Shown here: positions 1 through 6,320 of the stretch, one piece after another
Layout: each line of letters begins with the position of its first letter
Position numbering within the stretch: position 1 is the first letter of the stretch
From: H17-190 sp034435615
GTDB taxonomy: Bacteria > Chloroflexota > Dehalococcoidia > SM23-28-2 > HRBIN24
Direction of reading: 5' to 3'
Assembly: GCA_034435615.1 (NCBI GenBank)
Contig: DAOTWZ010000078.1
Location: 1 to 9,097 of the forward strand
Length of the DNA: 9,097 nucleotides
Notes under the pieces: model-generated
What the model was told of the DNA's origin: nothing
The model's database searches: none
The model's input: the letters and a program-made list of their open reading frames with translations, nothing else
Translations under genes and position numbers: made by a program

Positions 1-624
1 AACTTCCTGCTGGCCACCCGCTCCAACCTGCAGGACCTGGAGGCGGCGGTGGTCCAGCTCAAGGCCAAGGCGGTGCGTCAGCTCTTCGAGGACACCTTCA
101 TCAACGGCGACAGCGCCGCCAACCCCAAGGCCTTCGACGGCATCAACAAGCTCTGCGACGCCTCCCAGACCATCTCCATGGGAGCCAACGGCGGCTCCCT
201 CACCCTGGACAAGCTGGACGAGCTCATAGACGCCGTCAAGGGCGGCAAGCCCGACCTCCTCCTCATGAGCCGGCGCAGCCGCCGCATCCTCAACCGCCTG
301 GCCCGCACCACCGGCTCCTTCCTGGAGGCGGACCGCAACGAGTTCGGTCAGATGGTCCAGTTCTACGATGGCATACCCATAGGCGTCTCGGACTACATCA
401 GCGACAACCAGACGGTGGGCACCAGCAATGACTGCTCCACCATCTACGCCCTGCAGTTCGGCGAGGGTGCCCTGGCTGGCCTCACCGCCCCCGGCGGCCT
501 CCAGGTGGAGCGGGTGGGCAGCCTGGAGAGCAAGGACGCCACCCGCATCCGCATCAAGTGGTACGCCGCCATCGCCCTCTTCAACAAGGTGAAGCTGGCC
601 CGGCTGACCGGCGTCAGGCCGTAG
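1..624 (+). CDS. Phage major capsid protein, HK97-type (5' partial)
   Basis: The frame is open from base 1, so the start lies upstream; 207 residues and a TAG stop are present. This should be the C-terminal two thirds of the protein that assembles the icosahedral head shell. The texture is that of many siphophage capsid proteins: an INGD...FDGI segment (about residues 38-50), a 'SLTLDKLDELIDAVKGG' helix, a 'PDLLLMSRRSRRIL' segment, then 'VQFYDGIPIGVSDYI' and a C-terminal strand region with 'KDATRIRIKWYAAIAL'. These resemble the spine helix and P/A-domain segments of HK97-fold capsids. The N-terminal arm and any scaffold or protease region are outside the window. It is followed after 32 bases by a second probable head gene, as in phage morphogenesis operons. 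An encapsulin-like shell protein is possible but less likely given the adaptor and tail genes that follow. The fold is inferred from pattern recognition only. Confidence 0.78.
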   Translation, partial: NFLLATRSNLQDLEAAVVQLKAKAVRQLFEDTFINGDSAANPKAFDGINKLCDASQTISMGANGGSLTLDKLDELIDAVKGGKPDLLLMSRRSRRILNRLARTTGSFLEADRNEFGQMVQFYDGIPIGVSDYISDNQTVGTSNDCSTIYALQFGEGALAGLTAPGGLQVERVGSLESKDATRIRIKWYAAIALFNKVKLARLTGVRP

Positions 625-656
625 CGGCCAGCGCCCGCCAGGCAGGAGGAGAGGAG

Positions 657-1052
657 ATGGCCAACGTCCGCATCGACGCCCAGGGAGTCCCCAAGGGGCC
701 GGTCTACGAGCAGACCACGCCCCAGCTCCACCGCGGCCCCCTGACGGCCCCCGACAGCGCCGACCCCACCAGCGCCAGCCAGGGAGTGGACTGTGCCGGC
801 TACCGCATGGTCCGCTTCGACATCGACACGGTGGGGAGCGTGGGGCTGACCTCCCTTGAGGTGCAGTTGCTGGTCTGGAACGCCACCGCCGGCCGCTACT
901 TCGCCGGGGCGAGGCGACGCTTCACCCAGGAGGAGCTGGCCCTGGGCAGCCCCAGCCTGGAGGCGGAGGTGCGGGGGGCCACCGTCTTCCTGAAGCTCGT
1001 CTCCGCTCAGGCCAGCAGCCTGAGCGTCGCCGTCTATGCCAGCCTGAGCTGA
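657..1052 (+). CDS. Hypothetical phage head-associated protein (131 aa)
   Basis: I do not recognise a named family. The ATG at 657 is chosen because a long purine-rich ribosome site (AGGAGGAGAGGAG, 644-656 region) stands directly before it. The frame is open further upstream to an ATG at 558, but that would overlap the capsid gene by 67 bases. The N-terminal 50 residues are polar and Pro/Thr/Gln-rich. The rest alternates short hydrophobic strands ('YRMVRFDIDTVG', 'SLEVQLLVWNATAGRYFAGARR', 'ATVFLKLVSAQASSLSVAVYAS'), which looks like a beta-sandwich. Its place between the major capsid protein and the head-tail adaptor fits a head decoration or head-fibre protein; this is inferred from order and secondary structure only. 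There is no signal peptide or membrane segment. Confidence 0.7.
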   Translation: MANVRIDAQGVPKGPVYEQTTPQLHRGPLTAPDSADPTSASQGVDCAGYRMVRFDIDTVGSVGLTSLEVQLLVWNATAGRYFAGARRRFTQEELALGSPSLEAEVRGATVFLKLVSAQASSLSVAVYASLS

Positions 1053-1062
1053 GGAGGAGGCC

Positions 1063-1683
1063 ATGGGGCTCGCCGACCTGCGCCAGCGCCTTCGCCGCGA
1101 CCTGCGGGACGAAGACCCGGCCCGGCAGCGCTGGACGGACGACCAACTGGATCGTCACCTGCAACGGGCGGCCCGGGAGCTGGGGCTGGCCATCCCCCAG
1201 GAGGCCAGCGCCGTCCTCCTGACCACGCCCCAGAGCCGCCGGCTCTCCCTCGCCTCCCTGGCGGGGCTGGTGGAGGTGGAGGCGGTGGAGTACCCGGTGG
1301 ACCGCTACCCGCCACGCTACGTCCCCTTCTCCATCTGGGGCGATACCCTGACCCTCCTCCTGGGGGAGCCTCCCCTGGCGGCGGAGGAGGTGCGCCTCTA
1401 TTACACCCGCCTGCACACCCTGGACGAGACGACCTCCACCATCCCCCCGCACCTGGAAGACCTGTTGCTAACAGGAGCCGCCGCCTATGCCGCCCTGGAG
1501 TGGGCCGGCTATGCCGCCAACCGGGTCAACGTCGGCGGGGAGGACGTGTGGCGTCGCTACCTGGTTTGGGGCCAGGAGATGCTGGCCCAGTTCCAGCGGG
1601 GGCTGGAGCGGCTGGGGCGTCGCAACGCCGTGCGTGCCCGCCGCCTGTACTCCCCTGGCGGGCCGGCTCCCCAGGAGAGGTGA
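1063..1683 (+). CDS. Phage head-tail connector/adaptor protein (gp6-like)
   Basis: 206 residues, starting at an ATG preceded by GAGGAGGAGG (1051-1060), ten bases after the previous stop. In phages, gp6-like adaptors form a ring under the portal and link it to the tail. The sequence shows the expected alpha-helical pattern: an N-terminal helix with 'MGLADLRQRLRRDL', a 'WTDDQLDRHLQRAARELG' helix (about residues 24-41), a central beta-rich insert with 'VEYPVDRYPPRYVPF' and 'EEVRLYYTRLH', then 'IPPHLEDLLLTGAAAYAALE' and a long C-terminal amphipathic helix (about 155-195) rich in Arg and Gln. The W-x-D-x-x-L start of helix 2 and the 'I-P-P-H-L-E-D-L-L' turn are typical of such adaptors. Its position after the head genes and just before the tail gene supports the call. 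The exact subfamily is uncertain. Confidence 0.68.
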   Translation: MGLADLRQRLRRDLRDEDPARQRWTDDQLDRHLQRAARELGLAIPQEASAVLLTTPQSRRLSLASLAGLVEVEAVEYPVDRYPPRYVPFSIWGDTLTLLLGEPPLAAEEVRLYYTRLHTLDETTSTIPPHLEDLLLTGAAAYAALEWAGYAANRVNVGGEDVWRRYLVWGQEMLAQFQRGLERLGRRNAVRARRLYSPGGPAPQER

Positions 1684-1687
1684 ACCG

Positions 1688-3637
1688 GTGCGCTTCCTCC
1701 CCGCCGAGCTGCTGGCCGCCCAGCGGAGCGCCAGCGCCGCCCCCTTCCTCCAGGTCCACATCGGCGACCGCATAGGCGGCGTGCGACGGTTGCGCTTCCA
1801 CCGCCTCTACAGCGGGGGCGAGCCCTCCGGCCCTCACGCCGCCGCCTGCCCGGGCGATGGCTCCCTCCTGCGGGCGCGGGTGGCCGGCGGCCAGCTTTAC
1901 TACCAGCGGCTTAGCGGCCCCGGCCCGGGCAGCGACTTCGCCGCCTGGACGGCGCTGGCGACCGCCAGCCAGGAGGGGATAGCCCTGGCCGCCCGCGGCG
2001 CCGATGTCCTGCTCTGCTACGTGGATGGCTCCGGCAACCTGGTGGCGCGCCGCAGCCAGGACTACGGCGCCAGCTTCGCCCCCGCTGCGGTGGTGGTGCC
2101 CGCCCCCTCCGGCGCCCGCCGCCTGGCGGTGGCCATCAAGGGGCCAGAGGACGCCCTTCTCCTCTACGCCACCGACAGCGCCGTCCTCTACGTTCGCCAG
2201 AGCGGCGGCGTGTGGGGGAGCCCGGCCGCCTGGCCCCACAGTCTGACCAGCGTGAGCGGCCTGGCCGCCCACTACGCCCGGGACTTCGATGTCGTCGTCA
2301 CGGGGACGGACGGCGCCGGGAGGGCCAGCGTCTGGGCCACCGTCTACGGCGATGGTTACCGCCAGGGCCCCGGAACCTGGTCGGCCCTGCGGGAGGTGCA
2401 GCGGGCGGACGCCGGCTCCGGCGTCTCCTTCGCCGCCCCCTCTCTGGCCCTGGCAGACGTCTACCGCCTCACCTTCGTGGAGGCCTACAGCGGCAACCAG
2501 TCTTATACTCGGCTCCAGCACACCTACACCGCCCTGGACAGCGACTTCGCCGACAACCTGTGGCGGGAGCCCTTCCCGGAGGCCATAGACCTGGCGGAGG
2601 GCGTAGCCGTGGCCGTGGGGGGCGACGCCGTCTGGCTCTCCCACCCTGCCGGCGTCTGGCGGGCCCTCTACGCGAAGGCGGACACGGACGTCAGCGCCGA
2701 TGTCCTGGCCCTGGAGGCCACGGAGCGGCCCTTCGGCGGCAGCCTGCGCCTCCTCCTCCGCAACGAGGACGGCCGCTACAGCGGGGAGGGCAGCCTCATC
2801 GCCCCCGGGAGCGAGGTCTCCCTGGGCCTGGGCTACCTGACGGCGGCCGGGCCCCTCGCCTCTCCCGGCCCCAGCTACTGGATCGAGGCGGTGGAGCGCC
2901 AGGGCGTCGGCGGCCGGGGCCTCCTCCTGGTGGAGGGGGAGACGGCCTGGGGGCTCCTGGCCCGCTGGCGGGCCCGCCGGCAGTTCGTATGGACGGCCGG
3001 CCAGAGGGCGGTCTTCGCCATTCTGCAGGCCCTCTTCGCCCGTGCCGGCCTCCGCTTCACCGCTCGCAGCTTCTCCTGGCTGGCCGCCAATCTCTATCCG
3101 GCCTTCTCCGTGCAGCCGGGGGAATCGGGATTGCTGGCGGTCCGCCGCCTGCTGGCCCTTCTGCCGGACGTGGCCCTCCTGGGCGGCCCCTACGTCTACC
3201 TGAAGGAGCCGCGAGAGGACGAGTCCCCCACTTACGCCTACGGCCCCCAGCACCCCATCAGGGAGGGGCGCTACCGCTTCGCCGCCCCGGAGGCCAACCG
3301 CGTCCAGGTCTTCGGCCAGGGCATCTTCTGGGAGGAGTTCCGGTGGGAGGAGATCGGTCAGACCTATGACCGCCTGCTCCAGCTCCACGATGCCAACCTG
3401 ACCAGCGGCACCCAGGCCAGCCGCCGCGCCCTGGCGGAGCTGCGGCGTCACACCATCGCCTCGGAGGGGGGCGAGGTCACGGCCCCCGTCAACTGCGGCC
3501 TGGAGCTCTACGATGTGGTGACGGTGGACGACCCGGCCCTGGGCCCCCTGGGCGCCCGACGCGTCCGGGGGCTGACGCTCCGCTACGACGCCAGGAAGGG
3601 CGTCTACGAGCAGCGTCTGGCCCTGGGCCGGCCCTAG
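1688..3637 (+). CDS. Phage tail/baseplate hub protein with N-terminal beta-propeller (649 aa)
   Basis: The GTG at 1688, four bases after the adaptor stop, gives 'MRFLPAELLAAQRS', a natural N-terminus. The frame is open back to 1487, but that would overlap the adaptor by about 200 bases. Two parts are visible. Residues about 45-330 contain a series of strands each ending in an aromatic (W87, F130, W176, W231, W292, W324). One is a clear Asp-box, S123-Q-D-Y-G-A-S-F130, as in sialidase/BNR propellers; about six blades are suggested. Residues about 334-649 look like a siphophage tail hub: 'GSLRLLLRNEDGRYSG', then 'SYWIEAVERQG', 'AVFAILQALFARAGL', 'EANRVQVFGQG' and the final 'GLELYDVVTVDDP' and 'YEQRLALG' strands. 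The protein probably sits at the tail tip, with the propeller binding a surface glycan. No sialidase catalytic set (Arg triad, Tyr) was identified, so binding is more likely than cleavage. Function is inferred. Confidence 0.72.
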   Translation: MRFLPAELLAAQRSASAAPFLQVHIGDRIGGVRRLRFHRLYSGGEPSGPHAAACPGDGSLLRARVAGGQLYYQRLSGPGPGSDFAAWTALATASQEGIALAARGADVLLCYVDGSGNLVARRSQDYGASFAPAAVVVPAPSGARRLAVAIKGPEDALLLYATDSAVLYVRQSGGVWGSPAAWPHSLTSVSGLAAHYARDFDVVVTGTDGAGRASVWATVYGDGYRQGPGTWSALREVQRADAGSGVSFAAPSLALADVYRLTFVEAYSGNQSYTRLQHTYTALDSDFADNLWREPFPEAIDLAEGVAVAVGGDAVWLSHPAGVWRALYAKADTDVSADVLALEATERPFGGSLRLLLRNEDGRYSGEGSLIAPGSEVSLGLGYLTAAGPLASPGPSYWIEAVERQGVGGRGLLLVEGETAWGLLARWRARRQFVWTAGQRAVFAILQALFARAGLRFTARSFSWLAANLYPAFSVQPGESGLLAVRRLLALLPDVALLGGPYVYLKEPREDESPTYAYGPQHPIREGRYRFAAPEANRVQVFGQGIFWEEFRWEEIGQTYDRLLQLHDANLTSGTQASRRALAELRRHTIASEGGEVTAPVNCGLELYDVVTVDDPALGPLGARRVRGLTLRYDARKGVYEQRLALGRP

Positions 3638-3648
3638 GGGGGTAGAGG

Positions 3649-3861
3649 GTGGAGTTGCTGCGCGGCGTCGTCAGGGCATTCGATCCCGCGGCCTACCGGG
3701 CGACGGTGCAGGTGGCGGGTTCCCTCTCCGTCTGGCTGGAGGGGGTGCGGGTGGCCCGCAGCATCCCGGCCGCCGAGGTGGTGGCCGGCCGCCGCTGCCT
3801 GCTGGCCCTCCCCGAGGAGGCCAACCCCGCCGAGGGCGTGGTCATCGCCGTGTACGAGTGA
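3649..3861 (+). CDS. Small phage protein, probable beta-barrel (70 aa)
   Basis: A 70-residue protein with a GTG start at 3649, 11 bases after the tail-hub stop, preceded by a G-rich stretch (GGGGGGTAGAGG) that can serve as ribosome site. It reads 'MELLRGVVRAFDPAAYRATV' and continues with alternating short strands ('SLSVWLEGVRVAR', 'RRCLLALPEEANPAEGVVIAVYE'). The pattern, a 'G-V-V-x-x-F-D' start, 'Y-x-A-T-V-Q-V-x-G-S', then an 'A-x-x-V-x-x-G-x-x-C' strand and a final 'G-V-V-I-A-V-Y', resembles small OB-fold or beta-barrel proteins found beside phage hub and spike genes. No membrane segment is present. Its position directly after the hub suggests a tail-tip or spike partner. That role is inferred from order and strand pattern; no named family is recognised. 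Confidence 0.62.
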   Translation: MELLRGVVRAFDPAAYRATVQVAGSLSVWLEGVRVARSIPAAEVVAGRRCLLALPEEANPAEGVVIAVYE

Positions 3862-3871
3862 GGAGGACGCC

Positions 3872-4090
3872 ATGAGCTTCCAGCACCGTCCGCCGGACGG
3901 GCCGCCTCCACTGGCCGCCCGCCGCAGCGGGGACGGGGCGCGGCGGAGGCCCCGGCTGCCGCCCAGGGCCCGGGCGCCCCGGGGCCTTCCAGCACCTCCG
4001 CTGAGGGGCCTGCGCCATGAGCCAGAGCTGCGGCAGGGGCGGCCCGTGCGCTCGGGCGCCCTGGTGATGGCGGCGCTGTGGGAGGAGTAG
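3872..4090 (+). CDS. Hypothetical Arg/Pro-rich small protein (72 aa)
   Basis: The ATG at 3872 lies ten bases after the previous stop and has a good ribosome site (GAGGAGG, 3860-3866). The protein starts 'MSFQHRPPDGPPPLAARRSG', is very rich in Arg, Pro, Gly and Ala, and ends in a short hydrophobic tail 'SGALVMAALWEE'. It is likely disordered and basic. The competing +1 frame is also open here (52 codons directly after the 3859-3861 TGA, to 4020) and reads as an Ala/Pro/Gly linker, but its third-position GC is clearly lower by hand count (roughly 70% against nearly 90%). Frame, start and ribosome site together favour this gene. No family is recognised, and it could be the last gene of the phage operon or a degenerate remnant. 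Confidence 0.5.
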   Translation: MSFQHRPPDGPPPLAARRSGDGARRRPRLPPRARAPRGLPAPPLRGLRHEPELRQGRPVRSGALVMAALWEE

Positions 4091-4137
4091 GGACGAGGAG
4101 AAAAGGGCTGCGAGGCGAAGGTAGAGCGGGCCGGGGG

Positions 4138-4602
4138 CTAAGACTGCTCCCGCTCCGCCGCCTCCCGCTCCAGGTCACGGCGCCAGCGCTCGAAGGTGCG
4201 CAGCCACTCCTCGAGCTGGCCTTTCATCTCCAGGAGCTGCTCCACCTTGTTCCGAACGATATCGTACTGACGCTGGACCACCTCGGTAGCCTGACGGAGC
4301 TGCTCCAGCTTCTCCCCGGCGGGGGCGTCCGGGCGGTACTGGGCCCTGAGCGCCCTCAGGGCGTCCTGGGCCTCCACCATCTCCTTGATCTCGGCCAGGC
4401 TGACGCCCAGTAGCGTCTGCAGCTTCTTGATCTGCTTGACGCGGCGGATGTCCTCCTCGGTGTAGAGGCGGAAGCCCCCCTCCATGCGGGCGGGGGGCCG
4501 CAGCAGTCCCTTCTCCTCGTAGAAGCGAATGGTCCGCTGGCTGACCCCGGCCCGCTCAGCGACTTCGCCTATCTGGAAGTAGGCCTCCTTGACGTCCGGC
4601 AC
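4138..4602 (-). CDS. MerR-family transcriptional regulator (154 aa)
   Basis: The start is a GTG at 4602-4600, preceded on the minus strand by AAGGAGG with five bases of spacing. The N-terminal winged helix-turn-helix is textbook MerR: 'FQIGEVAERAGVSQRTIRFY' (residues 9-28), 'EEKGLLRP' (29-36), then 'GGFRLYTEEDI' (42-52) and the 'VKQIKKLQTLLGVSLAEIKE' helices (55-74). Residues about 78-150 form a long charged coiled coil that would mediate dimerisation. There is no C-terminal effector domain and no cysteine anywhere, so thiol-metal sensing of the MerR/CueR/ZntR kind is excluded; HspR/GlnR-like or orphan MerR types fit better. It converges on the phage operon with only 47 bases between them. 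It has its own promoter (4634-4662), overlapping symmetric sequence, and is therefore likely autoregulated. Target genes are unknown. Confidence 0.93.
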   Translation of the reverse strand: MPDVKEAYFQIGEVAERAGVSQRTIRFYEEKGLLRPPARMEGGFRLYTEEDIRRVKQIKKLQTLLGVSLAEIKEMVEAQDALRALRAQYRPDAPAGEKLEQLRQATEVVQRQYDIVRNKVEQLLEMKGQLEEWLRTFERWRRDLEREAAEREQS

Positions 4603-4620
4603 CTTGCCCTCCTTGCCGCC

Positions 4621-4662
4621 CGTTAGTCCCTATACTATAGGCATCCCGGCCCCTAACGTCAA
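4621..4662 (-). promoter_or_regulatory. Promoter and possible operator of the merR-type gene
   Basis: On the minus strand TTGACG (4662-4657) is followed after exactly 17 bases by TATAGT (4639-4634), a near-consensus sigma70-type promoter. The start of transcription would be near 4627, giving a leader of about 25 bases that contains the AAGGAGG ribosome site. Two symmetric sequences overlap it: a near-perfect 13-base palindrome CCTATACTATAGG (4629-4641) over the -10 box, and the inverted pair CGTTAG (4621-4626) / CTAACG (4653-4658) flanking the spacer. Either could be the regulator's binding site. The promoter is seen directly; operator function is inferred. Confidence 0.72.
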
Positions 4663-4680
4663 TGTCAGGGTAGGGGAGGG

Positions 4681-5424
4681 CTACTCCTCTTCCTCCTCCG
4701 GCTGGGGGGCCCTGAGCAGCGTGGCCGCCGGCAGCACCGGCTCCGGCCGCTCCTCTCGCCGTCGGCCCCGCGCCGGGAGGGACTGCACCGTCTGCCGCAG
4801 GGATGGTATCTCCTCCCAGGCCGCCTCGCCGTCCACAACGATGCCCACCACACCGGCGTCCCGCAGGCCCCGCAGGTAGGCAGCGTCCACCGGCGGCCTC
4901 ACCTCCACCAGCAGGGGCAGGCGGGCCAGCCCGGAGAAGCGCCGCAGGGTTAGCTGCCGGGCCACCGTCAGAGGAGACGGCGGCGCCGGCACCCAGAGGG
5001 CGTCCAGGGGGAGGGACTCCAGGAGCCGCAGCTCCACGTCGGAGGACTCCTCCCGCGCCGCCAGGACGAGGCCCAGCCCCTCCTCCCAGAAGAGGGAGGC
5101 CTCGCTGCCCTCGCCGAAGACCAGGAAGTCCACGCCGGCCTCCTGCAGCGGCCCCAGCGCCTCCCGTCTCGCCTCCGGCAGGAGGGCTCCCCAGGGGAGG
5201 GACAGCTCCTTCAGTATACTGGCGGCGGAGGCGGCCCCCTCCCCGTCCACCAGCACGGCGTCCACGCCGCGTGAGGCCGCCTCCCGCAGACGCTCACCCG
5301 GCCCTGCGGGGAAGCGGGCCAGCAGCAACATGCTGGCCGTGGCCTCCCGACTCACGGCGCCGAAGCCCAGGGGAGGAGGCTCCACCCGGCTGGCCTTGCG
5401 TATGAGCTGGCTGAGCTTGCTCAT
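4681..5424 (-). CDS. Hypothetical protein, barrel-like alpha/beta sequence (247 aa)
   Basis: I do not recognise the family. The ATG at 5424 ('MSKLSQLIRKASRVEPPPLG') is preferred over an in-frame TTG at 5466, because a promoter -10 sequence lies between them. The sequence alternates strands and helices in a regular way: 'SMLLLARFPAG', 'GVDAVLVDGEG', 'LPWGALLPEA', 'GVDFLVFGEGSE', 'LGLVLAARE', 'LDALWVPAPPS', 'LPLLVEVRPPVD' and 'DAGVVGIVVDGEA'. This is the texture of a TIM barrel, with acidic residues at strand ends, but I found no diagnostic motif of aldolases, luciferase-like monooxygenases or nitronate monooxygenases. The C-terminus is a charged tail, 'RGRRREERPEP' to a run of five Glu. There is no signal peptide or membrane segment. 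It is transcribed toward the MerR-type gene (78-base gap), which has a separate promoter. Confidence 0.72.
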   Translation of the reverse strand: MSKLSQLIRKASRVEPPPLGFGAVSREATASMLLLARFPAGPGERLREAASRGVDAVLVDGEGAASAASILKELSLPWGALLPEARREALGPLQEAGVDFLVFGEGSEASLFWEEGLGLVLAAREESSDVELRLLESLPLDALWVPAPPSPLTVARQLTLRRFSGLARLPLLVEVRPPVDAAYLRGLRDAGVVGIVVDGEAAWEEIPSLRQTVQSLPARGRRREERPEPVLPAATLLRAPQPEEEEE

Positions 5425-5436
5425 GGCGCTAAGCCC

Positions 5437-5466
5437 ATTATGGCCTCGGGATGGACTGGCTAGCAA
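5437..5466 (-). promoter_or_regulatory. Candidate promoter for the 247-aa hypothetical gene
   Basis: On the minus strand TTGCTA (5466-5461) is followed after 18 bases by CATAAT (5442-5437). Transcription would start about six bases before the ATG at 5424, giving an extremely short leader. There is no clear ribosome site before this ATG, which fits a near-leaderless message. The match is moderate. Confidence 0.42.
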
Positions 5467-5534
5467 GCTGCCGAAGGCAGTCGCCCTCTGTTACCATTTA
5501 CAAACGACCGAGAACGAGCCGAAGGAGCGAGGAG

Positions 5535-6281
5535 ATGAAGCTGGAGGGGAAGGTCGCCGTCATCACCGGGGCCGGTTCGGGCATCGGCCGGGCCACCGCC
5601 CGCCTCTTCGCCGTCGAGGGAGCGAAGCTCATCCTCGCCGAGGTGCACGAGGGACGCGGCACCGCCATAGCCCAGGAGCTGGCCGAGCAGGGACATGCCG
5701 TCCGTTTCCTGCGCACCGATACCTCCAAGGAGGGGGACGTGAAGTCAGCCATCGAGGCGGCGCAGGAGGCCTTCGGGCGGCTGGACATCCTGGTGAACAA
5801 CGCCGGCGTGGGCGGCCCCCGCTACGGCTGGGAGCAGGTCATCGGCGTCAACCTGGCGGGCGTCTACTACGGCTGCCTGCACGCCCTCCCGGTCATGCAG
5901 GGACAGGGGGGCGGCGTCATCGTCAACGTGGCTTCCATGGCCGGTCTGGTGGGGGCGCGCGTGCCCGGCATGCCCGGCGGCTTCGGCCACGCCTATACCG
6001 CCTCCAAGCACGGCGTCATCGGCCTGACGCGGCAGTTCGCGCTGGACGGGGCGCCCACGGTGCGGGTCAACTGCATCTGCCCTGGCTGGGTGGAGACGCC
6101 CCTGACCCGGCCCGCCCTGGAGGACGAGGAGATGGCGCGCTGGATCACCGCCAACACGCCTCTGGGGCGCTACGCCAGACCGGAGGAGATCGCCCGGGGC
6201 ATCCTCTTCCTGGCCAGCGACGACTCCTCCTTCATGACGGGAGCGGCCCTGGTGATGGACGGCGGCTGGACCGCCCAGTAG
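5535..6281 (+). CDS. Short-chain dehydrogenase/reductase (SDR), NAD-type, 248 aa
   Basis: A classical SDR oxidoreductase acting on an alcohol/ketone substrate that cannot be named from sequence. The ATG at 5535 has AAGGAG at 5522-5527. Motifs are complete: cofactor loop T11-G-A-G-S-G-I-G18; acidic residue E36 at the end of strand 2, which usually means NAD(H) rather than NADP(H); D62; N88-N-A-G91; active-site N106, S134, Y154 and K158 ('YTASK'); and the C-terminal 'NCICPGWVETPL' (about 179-190) and 'TGAALVMDGGWTAQ' end. Two spacings are unusual: only about 14 residues lie between NNAG and N106, some ten fewer than in FabG-like SDRs, as in human 15-hydroxyprostaglandin dehydrogenase; and Ser-to-Tyr is 20 residues instead of the usual 13, by a 'GARVPGMPGGF' insert. 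It stands divergent from the 247-aa gene with a 110-base region between. Soluble cytoplasmic enzyme. Confidence 0.93.
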   Translation: MKLEGKVAVITGAGSGIGRATARLFAVEGAKLILAEVHEGRGTAIAQELAEQGHAVRFLRTDTSKEGDVKSAIEAAQEAFGRLDILVNNAGVGGPRYGWEQVIGVNLAGVYYGCLHALPVMQGQGGGVIVNVASMAGLVGARVPGMPGGFGHAYTASKHGVIGLTRQFALDGAPTVRVNCICPGWVETPLTRPALEDEEMARWITANTPLGRYARPEEIARGILFLASDDSSFMTGAALVMDGGWTAQ

Positions 6282-6320
6282 CTCACCATAAAAACCCTGG
6301 CCTGGCCCTGCGCCCTGCGC

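Noticed and set aside
1487..1687. Upstream extension of the tail-hub gene to an ATG at 1487
   Set aside because: It would overlap the adaptor gene by about 200 bases and adds no domain; GTG 1688 sits at the normal operon spacing.
2212..3369. A 385-codon open frame on the plus strand within the tail-hub gene
   Set aside because: Arg/Pro/Gly-rich frame-shifted reading of the hub gene, without motif; third-position GC and protein content support the hub frame.
1526..3451. A 641-codon open frame on the minus strand
   Set aside because: It lies wholly opposite the tail-hub gene and part of the adaptor gene, is a product of high GC, has a Gly/Ala/Gln-rich composition with no domain, and lacks a ribosome site.
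4138..4602. Metal-sensing MerR subtype (mercury, copper, zinc)
   Set aside because: The protein has no cysteine residue, so the thiol metal sites of those subtypes cannot form.
4803..5405. 200-codon Pro/Arg-rich frame on the plus strand
   Set aside because: Shadow of the 247-aa minus-strand gene with extreme Pro/Arg composition and no start signal.
5468..5480. CTGCC-GAA-GGCAG hairpin in the divergent region as a terminator or operator
   Set aside because: A five-pair stem alone in GC-rich DNA is expected by chance, there is no T-run, and it is not placed on a clear promoter.
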